Assembly: GCA_036560705.1 (NCBI GenBank)
Contig: DATBQR010000121.1
Coordinates: forward strand, 62,001 to 126,000
DNA: 64,000 nt
Direction of reading: 5' to 3'
DNA from: RBG-16-66-20 sp036560705
GTDB taxonomy: Bacteria > Pseudomonadota > Gammaproteobacteria > Burkholderiales > SG8-39
Shown: positions 16,045 to 25,455 of the stretch, piece by piece
Numbering within the stretch: the first letter of the stretch is position 1
Layout: each line of letters begins with the position of its first letter
Notes under the pieces: model-generated
Told to the model about the DNA's origin: nothing
The model's input: the letters and a program-made list of their open reading frames with translations, nothing else
Databases searched by the model: none
Made by a program: the position numbers and the translations under genes

Positions 16045-16457
16045 ATTTCCAGCGCGGCCGCTACAAGGAGCAGCCCGAGATCAACCTCGTGCCGCTGATC
16101 GACGTCATGATGGTGATCCTGATCTTCCTCATGATCAGCACCACGTATTCGAAGTACACCGAACTGCAGATCAACCTGCCCACGGCCGATGCCGAGAAGC
16201 AGATCGAGCGGCCGGGCGAAGTGAACGTGCTGGTGAATGCGAAGGGCCAGTACGTCATCAACAAGGTGCCGGTCGAGTTCGCCAGCATCGAGCAGCTCTC
16301 GGGCGAACTGCGGCGCGCCGGCGCCGGCCTGCGCGAGCCGGTCGTCATCATCAGCGCCGACGCCACCGCCACCCACCAATCGGTGATCCGGGTGATGGAA
16401 GCCTCGCGCATCGCCGGCCTGTCGCAAATCACCTTCACCACGCAGTCCGCGAAGTAG
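16041..16457 (+). CDS. exbD: ExbD/TolR biopolymer transport protein
   Basis: A 138-residue protein with one N-terminal membrane helix (INLVPLIDVMMVILIFLMIS) carrying the conserved proton-relay aspartate in PLIDV, followed by a periplasmic domain ending SQITFTTQSAK. It partners ExbB in the proton-motive complex. The start overlaps the exbB stop by four bases (ATGA) and its TAG shares a base with the GTG of lpxK, so all three are translationally coupled. Confidence 0.92.
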   Translation: MNFQRGRYKEQPEINLVPLIDVMMVILIFLMISTTYSKYTELQINLPTADAEKQIERPGEVNVLVNAKGQYVINKVPVEFASIEQLSGELRRAGAGLREPVVIISADATATHQSVIRVMEASRIAGLSQITFTTQSAK

Positions 16458-17425
16458 TGAGGCACTGGGCCCGCCGCGGCGCCATCGCCTGGCTGCTGTG
16501 GCCGGCGAGCCTGCTGTTCGGGGTTGTCGTCGTGGTTCGCCGTTTTCTCTACAAGATAAAAATTCTTGGCGCAACACACCCTGGCATTCCCGTCATCGTC
16601 GTCGGCAACCTGACTGCCGGCGGCAGCGGCAAGACGCCGCTGGTGCTATGGATCGTGCAGCTCCTCAAGGAGCACCGGTGGCGTCCAGGCATCGTTTCGC
16701 GCGGCTACGGCGGTTCCGCCTCAGGTCCGCGCGAAGCGGGCATTGCTTCCGACCCGGCCGAGGTCGGCGACGAGCCGATCCTGCTGGCGCGCCGCAGCGG
16801 CTGCCCGGTGTGGGTGGCGCCCGACCGCATGACGGCCTGCCGCCTGCTGCGCGACAAGCACCCGGAATGCGACGTGATCGTGTCCGACGACGGCCTGCAG
16901 CACCATGCGCTGCGCAGAGACGTCGAAATCTGCGTGGTGGATGAGCGCGGCCTCGGCAACCGCTTTCTCCAGCCCGCAGGGCCCCTGCGCGAGCCGTTGT
17001 CCCGGCTGCGTTCGGTGGACGCGGTGGTGACGCACGGCGCGCCGGGCGTGGCCGGGTTTGCAATGAAGCTCGAGGGCGAAAGCCTGGTCCGCATCACGGA
17101 CGCGCACGACGTGCGGCCGGCGAAATCCTTCGCCGGGCAGAAAGTGCACGCGGTGGCCGGCATCGGCGACCCGAAGCGCTTCTTCCTGCAGCTGGCGCGT
17201 TTCGGGCTGAAACCGGTCCCGCATCCGTTCCCCGATCACCATCCGTTCCGCGCCGGGGACCTCGATTTCGGCGACAGCGCCCCGGTCGTGATGACCGAGA
17301 AGGACGCGGTAAAATGCAAGCGCTTCGCTCAGGCGCACCACTGGGTGTTTCCGGTGAGTGCTTCGCTCGACCCCGCGTTCGGCCGCTGGCTGCTGGAGAA
17401 ACTGGGTGGATCCAAAACTGCTTGA
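16457..17425 (+). CDS. lpxK: Tetraacyldisaccharide 4'-kinase
   Basis: A 322-residue LpxK: N-terminal membrane anchor (AWLLWPASLLFGVVVVV), Walker A GNLTAGGSGKTPLV, then RGYGG, VGDEPILLARR and DVIVSDDGLQHHAL. It phosphorylates the lipid A precursor on the cytoplasmic face of the inner membrane. GTG 16457 overlaps the exbD stop (TAGTG). The exbBD-lpxK arrangement recalls the MsbA-LpxK units of other proteobacteria; here no msbA is adjacent. The 3' end overlaps trm112. Confidence 0.95.
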   Translation: MRHWARRGAIAWLLWPASLLFGVVVVVRRFLYKIKILGATHPGIPVIVVGNLTAGGSGKTPLVLWIVQLLKEHRWRPGIVSRGYGGSASGPREAGIASDPAEVGDEPILLARRSGCPVWVAPDRMTACRLLRDKHPECDVIVSDDGLQHHALRRDVEICVVDERGLGNRFLQPAGPLREPLSRLRSVDAVVTHGAPGVAGFAMKLEGESLVRITDAHDVRPAKSFAGQKVHAVAGIGDPKRFFLQLARFGLKPVPHPFPDHHPFRAGDLDFGDSAPVVMTEKDAVKCKRFAQAHHWVFPVSASLDPAFGRWLLEKLGGSKTA

Positions 17426-17588
17426 AATCCTGGTTTGTCCGATCTGCAAGGGCCCGCTAGTGCACCGCCGGGAGGCTGCTGAGCTCGTCTGCAAGGCCGA
17501 CCGCCTGGGATTCCCGGTGAAGGACGGCATTCCGGTGATGCTCGAGGAAGACGCGCGCAAGCTGCCGCCCGAAGAGGAAGTGGCCTGA
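17406..17588 (+). CDS. Trm112/YcaR-family small zinc-type protein
   Basis: A 60-residue Trm112-like protein: LLEILVCPICKGPL (first zinc-type CxxC), ELVCKADRLGFPVKDGIPVMLEEDARKL. Bacterial members sit between lpxK and kdsB, as here; related Trm112 proteins activate methyltransferases. A longer frame runs to 17358, but GTG 17406 gives the family N-terminus (VDPKLLEIL) and overlaps the lpxK stop by 20 bases. The fourth zinc-ligand cysteine is not obvious; three cysteines are seen. Confidence 0.85.
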   Translation: MDPKLLEILVCPICKGPLVHRREAAELVCKADRLGFPVKDGIPVMLEEDARKLPPEEEVA

Positions 17589-18319
17589 GCTTTCATGTAA
17601 TTATCCCGGCGCGCTACGCGTCGACGCGATTTCCCGGCAAGCCGCTCGCGGACCTGGGCGGCAAGCCCATGGTGGTTCACGTCTGCGAGCGCGCTGCGGC
17701 GAGCGGTGCCGCTACGGTGGCGGTCGCCACCGACGACGAGCGCATCTTCAAGGCCGTGGAGCGGGCCGGCCACCGCGCGCTGATGACGCGCGCCGCGCAT
17801 CCTTCCGGCACCGACCGTATCGCCGAAGCCGCCGTCGCGCTCGGCCTCACCGCGCAGGACACCGTGGTCAACGTCCAGGGCGACGAGCCGCTCGTCGAAC
17901 CGGTGCTCATCAAGGACGTCGCCGCGATGCTGGAGCGCAATCGCGAAGCAAGCATGTCCACCGCCTGCCACCCGATCCATGACACAGCCTCGCTCGAAAA
18001 TCCGAACGTGGTGAAGGTGGTGCTGGACGCGGCGGGTTACGCGCTCTATTTCTCCAGATCGCGCATTCCGTTTCCCAGGCAAACGGGCGGAATCTGTTAC
18101 CGGCATGCCGGAATCTATGGCTACCGAAACGAATTCCTGCAGCGTTTTGCGGGACTCTCCACGTCTCCAATCGAAGAAACGGAAGCCCTCGAACAGTTGC
18201 GGGCGCTCTGGCACGGCTACCGCATTGCGGTCGCCATCAGCGCGGCGGCGATCCCGCCGGGAGTCGATACCCCGCAGGATCTCGAAGCCGTGCGTAAAAT
18301 GCTGGCCCAGGGGGAATAA
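17585..18319 (+). CDS. kdsB: 3-deoxy-manno-octulosonate cytidylyltransferase, apparent CTG start
   Basis: KdsB activates Kdo as CMP-Kdo for the LPS inner core. The frame encodes FHVIIPARYASTRFPGKPL, then ATDDERI, NVQGDEPLVEP and GIYGYRNEFL, all conserved, but the first ATG is at 17669, after the essential PARYASTR nucleotide-binding loop. No ATG, GTG or TTG precedes that loop in frame. CTG 17585 gives LSFHVIIPARY, matching the usual MSF-type N-terminus, yields 244 residues (normal length), overlaps the trm112 stop and follows AGAGGA (17573-17578) with six bases of spacing. I take it as a genuine CTG start; a sequencing error is the alternative. Confidence 0.85.
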   Translation: MSFHVIIPARYASTRFPGKPLADLGGKPMVVHVCERAAASGAATVAVATDDERIFKAVERAGHRALMTRAAHPSGTDRIAEAAVALGLTAQDTVVNVQGDEPLVEPVLIKDVAAMLERNREASMSTACHPIHDTASLENPNVVKVVLDAAGYALYFSRSRIPFPRQTGGICYRHAGIYGYRNEFLQRFAGLSTSPIEETEALEQLRALWHGYRIAVAISAAAIPPGVDTPQDLEAVRKMLAQGE

Positions 18320-18323
18320 CAAG

Positions 18324-18977
18324 ATGCGCTTGATACTGCTTGGCCCGCCAGGCGCCGGCAAGGGCACCCAGGCTGTTTTCATCAAGGAAAAATTTGCGAT
18401 CCCGCAGATTTCCACCGGGGACATGCTGCGGGCCGCGGTCAAGGCGGGGACGCCGCTCGGTCTCGCGGCCAAGAGGGTGATGGACTCCGGCGCGCTGGTC
18501 TCGGACGACATCATCATCGGCCTGGTCAAGGAGCGGCTGAAGGAGCCGGACTGCGCCAAGGGGTACCTGTTCGACGGGTTTCCGCGCACCATCCCGCAGG
18601 CCGACGCGATGAAGGCCGCGGGAGTCGCCCTCGACTACGTGCTCGAGATCGACGTGCCGTCCGAGGAAATCGTCCTGCGCATGAGCGGACGCCGCGTGCA
18701 CAACGCCTCGGGCCGCACGTATCACGTCAAATTCAATCCGCCGAAAGCGGCGGGCCGCGACGATGCGACCGGCGAGCCGCTGATCCAGCGCGACGACGAC
18801 AAGGAAGAGACGGTGAAGAAGCGCCTCGATGTCTACGCGGCGCAGACGCGGCCGCTCGTGGACTACTACAAGCAGTGGGCGGCCTCCGGCGACGCCCGCG
18901 CGCCGCAGTACCGCCGGATCTCCGGCCTGGGCTCGGTCGACGAGATCAAGGCGCGGGCGTTTTCCGCCCTGAAGTAG
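18324..18977 (+). CDS. adk: Adenylate kinase
   Basis: A 217-residue long-form adenylate kinase: P-loop GPPGAGKGT, the AMP-binding STGDMLRAAV, DGFPRTIPQA, and a full LID domain starting GRRVHNASGRTYHVKFNPPK, without zinc cysteines. It interconverts ATP+AMP and 2 ADP in the cytosol. ATG 18324 lies four bases after kdsB and begins MRLILLGPPGAG; the frame is open upstream inside kdsB, but earlier starts are shadows. It closes the exbB-to-adk block. Confidence 0.96.
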   Translation: MRLILLGPPGAGKGTQAVFIKEKFAIPQISTGDMLRAAVKAGTPLGLAAKRVMDSGALVSDDIIIGLVKERLKEPDCAKGYLFDGFPRTIPQADAMKAAGVALDYVLEIDVPSEEIVLRMSGRRVHNASGRTYHVKFNPPKAAGRDDATGEPLIQRDDDKEETVKKRLDVYAAQTRPLVDYYKQWAASGDARAPQYRRISGLGSVDEIKARAFSALK

Positions 18978-19011
18978 TACCCCGGCGATGCGGAAGCTGA
19001 TGATTTTCTGC

Positions 19012-19017
19012 TAGAAT
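19012..19017 (+). promoter_or_regulatory. Candidate -10 (TAGAAT) for hppA
   Basis: GC-TAGAAT lies 62 bases before the hppA ATG in the 101-base adk-hppA gap; a purine-rich SD (AAAGAGGGG) follows close to the ATG. No clear -35 is seen. Confidence 0.4.
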
Positions 19018-19078
19018 TCGCGGCTTTCCTGCGAGCCCCAAGCCCGCAATATTTTTTTAGCAAAGAGGGGAACAAGCA

Positions 19079-21145
<2,067 letters not shown>

Positions 21146-21152
21146 CGCGGGG

Positions 21153-21623
21153 CTAGCCGAGCGCCGCGAGGATCTCCTCGACGCAGCGCTCGGGCGGCTG
21201 GCCGATGTCGACGCCGATTGCGCCGGCGGGCGGCTCCAGCGCGGCGAACTGGCTCTCCAGCAGCGACGCCGGCATGTAGCGGTGCCGGCGCTGCTTGAGC
21301 CTCGCGCGGATCAGCTCGATGCTGCCGCGCAGATGCGCGAAGCGGCAATCGGCGAGTCCGCGGGCCAGGACCTTTCTGTAGGACTCCTTCAGCGCGGAGC
21401 AGGCGAGCACCGCCTTTTTCTCCCGCTGCAGCTTCACATTCAGATTTTCCAGCCACGGCCAACGGTCCTCGTCGGTCAGCGGCGTGCCGGCGGCCATTTT
21501 TTCGACATTTGCCGCGGGATGGAACTGGTCGGCATCCAGGAAACGGCAGTTCAGGCGGGCAGCTAGCAATTCGCCAATGGTGGTTTTGCCGGCGCCGGAG
21601 ACGCCCATCACCACCACGATCAT
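21153..21623 (-). CDS. gntK: Gluconokinase
   Basis: A 156-residue GntK-type P-loop kinase: VVVMGVSGAGKTTIGELLAARL, FLDADQFHPAANVEKMAAGTPLTDEDRWPWL and ACSALKESYRKVLARG are family hallmarks. It phosphorylates gluconate to 6-phosphogluconate. ATG 21623 overlaps the stop of the upstream 6-phosphogluconate dehydrogenase gene (ATGA). The two form a gluconate-catabolic unit entering the pentose phosphate route. The longer upstream frame is a shadow in the dehydrogenase gene. Confidence 0.93.
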   Translation of the reverse strand: MIVVVMGVSGAGKTTIGELLAARLNCRFLDADQFHPAANVEKMAAGTPLTDEDRWPWLENLNVKLQREKKAVLACSALKESYRKVLARGLADCRFAHLRGSIELIRARLKQRRHRYMPASLLESQFAALEPPAGAIGVDIGQPPERCVEEILAALG

Positions 21624-22531
21624 GCGCTGCTTTTTACCGCATGCCCACCGAACTTTGCGCGCATCATCGCCAGCAGCTTCCTCGAATAGTCGGATTTGCC
21701 CTGGCTGGAGAATCTCGCCATCAACGCCAGGGTGATCACCGGCGTGGGCACGCCGAGCTCCACCGATTCGAGCGCGGTCCAGCGGCCTTCGCCGGAGTCG
21801 GCCACCACCGGGGCGACGGCCTGCAGGTCCTCGTCCTTGGCGAGGATCTCGGCGCACAGGTCGAGCAGCCAGCCGCGCACCACGCTGCCGTGGCGCCAGG
21901 TCTCAGCGAGCCGGCCGAGGTCGAATTCGAACTCCTTGCGCGCCGCCAGCAGCGCGAAGCCTTCGCCCAGCGCCTGCATCATTCCGTACTCGATGCCGTT
22001 GTGCACCATCTTGGCGAAGTGGCCGGCGCCGCTCGGCCCGCAATGCAGCCAGCCGGTGTCGGTCGCCGGGGCGAGGATGCGTGCGAAAGGTTCGAAGATT
22101 TCGATCGATTTCGGCGACCCCCCCAGCATCAGGCAGTAGCCGTTGGCGAGGCCGTGCACGCCGCCCGAGACGCCGGCATCGATGTAGCGCAGCCCGCGCT
22201 GCGACAGTTCGAGCGCGCGCGCCATGCTGTCCTTGTAGAACGCGTTGCCGCCGTCCACGATCGTGTCGCCCGCCGACAGCAGCGGCAGGAGTTCGGCGAG
22301 GGTGTCCTCGGTCGCCGCGCCGGCAGGCAGCATCACCAGGATGACGCGTTCGCCGGCGAGCCGCGCCGCGACCGCGGCCAGGCCTTCGACGCATTCGACG
22401 TTTGCCTCGGGCCCCAGCGCGTCGCGCGCCGCCTTGCTGCTGTCGTAGGCGACGACCTGCGCCCCGCCGCGCGCCAGCCGCCGCGCCATGTTGGCGCCCA
22501 TCCTGCCCAGGCCGACGATGCCGATTTCCAT
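21620..22531 (-). CDS. gnd: 6-phosphogluconate dehydrogenase, short decarboxylating type
   Basis: A 303-residue enzyme of the short (about 300 residue) 6PGDH class, which is often NAD-dependent. It has a Rossmann MEIGIVGLGRMGANMARRL, GNAFYKDS, the substrate-binding AGVSGGVHGLANGYCLMLGG, the catalytic GAGHFAKMVHNGIEYGMMQ and a C-terminal all-alpha domain. It oxidatively decarboxylates 6-phosphogluconate to ribulose 5-phosphate. ATG 22531 follows GGAGG closely; an earlier ATG at 22552 lacks homology and an SD. It is coupled to gntK. Confidence 0.92.
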   Translation of the reverse strand: MEIGIVGLGRMGANMARRLARGGAQVVAYDSSKAARDALGPEANVECVEGLAAVAARLAGERVILVMLPAGAATEDTLAELLPLLSAGDTIVDGGNAFYKDSMARALELSQRGLRYIDAGVSGGVHGLANGYCLMLGGSPKSIEIFEPFARILAPATDTGWLHCGPSGAGHFAKMVHNGIEYGMMQALGEGFALLAARKEFEFDLGRLAETWRHGSVVRGWLLDLCAEILAKDEDLQAVAPVVADSGEGRWTALESVELGVPTPVITLALMARFSSQGKSDYSRKLLAMMRAKFGGHAVKSSA

Positions 22532-22554
22532 GGTGCCTCCGTGTCGGCTCATTC

Positions 22555-22560
22555 TATAAT
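22555..22560 (+). promoter_or_regulatory. Candidate -10 (TATAAT) for the tandem Bug genes
   Basis: A consensus TATAAT lies 25 bases before ATG 22586 in the 54-base divergent gap with gnd, followed by a strong SD GGAGGAGA. A -35 match is poor. Confidence 0.5.
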
Positions 22561-22585
22561 TGCCGCGGAGACGGAGGAGACCGCA

Positions 22586-23548
22586 ATGAAACGATTGCTC
22601 GCGCGTGTTGCCGCATCGGCCGCCCTATTGCTGTTCGCGGTCCCTGCGCTGGCGCAATACCCGAACAAGCCCGTCCGCGTCGTGGTGCCGTTCCCTGCCG
22701 GGTCGGCGACCGACACGATCACGCGCATCCTCGGGCAATCGGTATCCGCAGCCATCGGGCAGCCGATGCTCGTCGACAACAAGGTCGGCGCCGACGGCGC
22801 CATCGCGGGGGCCGAAGTCGCGAAAGCCGCGCCGGACGGCTACACGCTGCTGATGGCGACCAACAGCCCGATGGCGGTGGTGCCGGCGATGAAGAAGGTT
22901 GCGCCCTACGACCCGGTCGCCGATTTCACGCCGATCACCGATATCGGCCGGTATACGTTTTTCCTTTATGTAAACGCCGAGTTGCCGATCAGGTCCTTCC
23001 GGGAGCTGGTCGCCTACGCGAAGGCGAATCCCGGCAAGCTCAATTACGCCACCGGCAACACCACCGGCATCGTGTCTTTCGCGCAGATGAATTCGCTCGC
23101 CGGCATCGACATGACGCACGTGCCGTACAAGGGCGAGCCGCAGGGCATAGGCGATCTCGTCGGCGGGCGCGTGCAGCTGATGTGGGCCACGCCGACCACC
23201 GGCCTCGCGCACGTCAAGGACGGCAAGCTGCGCGCCGTCGCCACCAACCTGAAGACGCACTCCAGCCTGCTGCCGGAAGTGCCGACGATGGCCGAGGTCG
23301 GCGTTCCGCAGTATTCGGTGGTGTCGTGGGCGGCGTTGTACGGGCCGGCGAAGATGCCGCGCGAAATCGTGACGCGGCTGAACAAGGAGTTCGCCGACGC
23401 GATGAAGCGGCCGGACGTCATCGCCGCGATGGAAAAGCAGGCGTTCCAGATGAATCCGACCTCCTCCGAGGAGCTGGGCGCGTTCACCAAATCGCAGATG
23501 GAGGCCTACCGCACGATCCTGCGCGCGGCCGGGGTGCAGCCCGAATGA
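22586..23548 (+). CDS. Bug-family tripartite tricarboxylate binding protein (first of tandem pair)
   Basis: A 320-residue periplasmic binding protein with a signal peptide (to about residue 24, ending ALAQ) and the Bug start YPNKPVRVVVPFPAGSATD. DNKVGADGAIAGAEVAKAAPDGYTL and HVPYKGEPQGIGDLVGGRV are hallmark ligand-cleft segments. The upstream reading frame to 21509 is a shadow in the gnd gene. It has no permease beside it and could feed the TctBA pair at 6.3-8.4 kb or act in sensing, as some orphan Bug proteins do. A near-identically sized paralogue follows by ATGA overlap. Confidence 0.88.
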   Translation: MKRLLARVAASAALLLFAVPALAQYPNKPVRVVVPFPAGSATDTITRILGQSVSAAIGQPMLVDNKVGADGAIAGAEVAKAAPDGYTLLMATNSPMAVVPAMKKVAPYDPVADFTPITDIGRYTFFLYVNAELPIRSFRELVAYAKANPGKLNYATGNTTGIVSFAQMNSLAGIDMTHVPYKGEPQGIGDLVGGRVQLMWATPTTGLAHVKDGKLRAVATNLKTHSSLLPEVPTMAEVGVPQYSVVSWAALYGPAKMPREIVTRLNKEFADAMKRPDVIAAMEKQAFQMNPTSSEELGAFTKSQMEAYRTILRAAGVQPE

Positions 23549-24507
23549 AAACCATGCGCGTTTTCCTGTTTTTTTTCTCGATCCTGGGGTTTTACCCGGG
23601 GTTCGCGGCCGCCCAATACCCCAACCGGCCGATCCGCCTGATCGTGCCGTTCCCGCCCGCCGGCGCCGCCGAGCTGGGGGCGCGCATCTTCGCGCAACCG
23701 CTCGGCCAGCAGCTCGGCCAGCCGGTGATCATCGAGACCAAGCCCGGCGCCGACGGCATCATCGCTTCCGAGTACGTCAAGCAGGCGGCGCCCGACGGCT
23801 ACACGCTCTATTACGGAACGGCGACCGGCCTGTCCTATGTGCCGGCGGTGAAGAAGGCGCCGCCCTACGATCCGATCGGCGACTTCACGCCGATATCGAT
23901 GGTCGGCATCTTCGGCTTTTTCGTGTTCACGCATCCGAACGTGCCGGCCAACACGATCGTCGAGCTGGTGGCCTACGCGCGAGCCAATCCGGGCAAGCTC
24001 AACTACGGGTCCGGCAACGGCACCAGCATTCTCGCCACCGGCTCCTTCGCGGCGCTGCAAAAGCTCGACATGGCGCACATTCCCTACAAGGGAGACGGGC
24101 CGCTGTCGATCGACCTGCTTGCGGGCCGCGTGAACATGGCCATCGCCACGCCGGGCATCGCGGGGCCGCAGGTCAAGGACGGCAAGCTGCGGGCGCTGGC
24201 GACGCTGCTGCCGAACCGCAGCCCGCTCCTTCCCGACGCGCCCACCCTGGCCGAGGCCGGGCTTGCGCCGATCCCGATCACGCCCTGGGGCGCGCTGTTC
24301 GGTCCGCCCAAGCTGCCGAAGGAAGTCGTCGACCGCGTCGCGCGCGAACTCGCCGCCGTGCTCGCGCGGCCCGAAGTGAAGGACGCTTTCGGCAAGCTCG
24401 CCTTCGAGCCGCGCAGTTCGACGCCGCAGGAACTGTCGGCCTTCGTCGCCGAGCAGCTGGAAGCTTACCGGCGCGTCGCGCGCCAGGTCGGGCTCAGCCT
24501 CGACTAG
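23545..24507 (+). CDS. Bug-family tripartite tricarboxylate binding protein (second of tandem pair)
   Basis: A 320-residue paralogue of the preceding gene (same length and block order), with a signal peptide containing an unusual run of four phenylalanines (VFLFFFSIL, cleavage near FAAAQ) and YPNRPIRLIVPFPPAG. TKPGADGIIASEYVKQAAPDGYTL and HIPYKGDGPLSIDLLAGRV match the family. The start overlaps the upstream stop (ATGA) and the stop shares CTAG with the convergent miaA. Sequence divergence between the copies suggests an old duplication with different ligands. Confidence 0.88.
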   Translation: MKTMRVFLFFFSILGFYPGFAAAQYPNRPIRLIVPFPPAGAAELGARIFAQPLGQQLGQPVIIETKPGADGIIASEYVKQAAPDGYTLYYGTATGLSYVPAVKKAPPYDPIGDFTPISMVGIFGFFVFTHPNVPANTIVELVAYARANPGKLNYGSGNGTSILATGSFAALQKLDMAHIPYKGDGPLSIDLLAGRVNMAIATPGIAGPQVKDGKLRALATLLPNRSPLLPDAPTLAEAGLAPIPITPWGALFGPPKLPKEVVDRVARELAAVLARPEVKDAFGKLAFEPRSSTPQELSAFVAEQLEAYRRVARQVGLSLD

Positions 24508-25406
24508 GTCGGCCCCCGGCCGAGTGCTTCCGCGAGCCGACCGGCCGGCTCGATGCCGGGCAGGCTGCGCAGCCAGGTGAGTTGCCGTTTTGCCAGCTGC
24601 CGCGTAGCGGCGATGCCGGCTTCGCGCAATTCCTTCGCGCTGCTCCTTCCCTCCAGAAAATCCCAGGCCTGCCGGTAGCCGACGCAGCGCATGCTGGGCA
24701 GCGCGGCGCTCAGAGGAAATTTCCCGCGCAGCGTCTTCAGCTCTTCCACCAGGCCGGATTTCAGCATCGCATCGAATCGTCCCGCGATGCGCCGGTGCAG
24801 TTCCGGACGGTTTTCCGGGACGAGGGAAAAAGCCTTCAGTTCGAACGGCAATTCGCTCTTCGCCCGGACCTGGAAAGCCGAAATCGGTTTTCCGCTGATG
24901 CGATGGACCTCCAGCGCGCGCTGGATGCGTTGCGCGTCGCCCGGTTCCAGCCGCGCGGCTGTTTTCGGGTCCAGCTTCGCCAGTTCCGCGTGCAGCGCGG
25001 GCCAGCCCTTGCTCGATGCCTCAAGATCGATGCGCGCGCGAATCTCCGCGTCCGCAGGCGGCAGTTCGTCCAGGCCCTGCGACAGGGCGCGGTAGTAGAG
25101 CATCGTGCCGCCGACCAGCAGCGGGATCCGCCCCCTGCCGTGAATCTCCGCGACTGCGCGGATTGCGTCCGCGCGGAAGCGTCCGGCGGAATAGCGTTCG
25201 GTCGGATCGATCAGGTCGATCAGGTGGTGCGGCACCGCGCGGCGTTCGGCCGGCGAGGGCTTGGCGGTGCCGATGTCCATGCCGCGGTAGACCTGCGCGG
25301 AGTCGATGCTGACGATTTCGACCGGGTGCGCGCCGGCCAGCTGCATCGCCAGGCGCGACTTGCCGCCCGCGGTCGGGCCGAGCAGCGCAAAGGCGGTTTT
25401 CTTCAC
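24504..25406 (-). CDS. miaA: tRNA dimethylallyltransferase
   Basis: A 300-residue MiaA: P-loop LLGPTAGGKSRLAM, SIDSAQVYRGMDIGTAKP, HHLIDLIDPTERYSAGRF, LVGGTMLYYRAL and DAQRIQRALEV are all present. It adds dimethylallyl to N6 of A37 in tRNAs reading UNN codons, consuming DMAPP made by the MEP pathway (dxs and ispH are in this window). It precedes mutL's downstream end by 49 bases, the common mutL-miaA order. Its stop shares CTAG with the convergent Bug gene. Confidence 0.95.
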   Translation of the reverse strand: MKKTAFALLGPTAGGKSRLAMQLAGAHPVEIVSIDSAQVYRGMDIGTAKPSPAERRAVPHHLIDLIDPTERYSAGRFRADAIRAVAEIHGRGRIPLLVGGTMLYYRALSQGLDELPPADAEIRARIDLEASSKGWPALHAELAKLDPKTAARLEPGDAQRIQRALEVHRISGKPISAFQVRAKSELPFELKAFSLVPENRPELHRRIAGRFDAMLKSGLVEELKTLRGKFPLSAALPSMRCVGYRQAWDFLEGRSSAKELREAGIAATRQLAKRQLTWLRSLPGIEPAGRLAEALGRGPT

Positions 25407-25455
25407 CGCGGCGCCCTAGCGGCGGCCGGCGACCGACATCGTGCCCGGCCGATCC

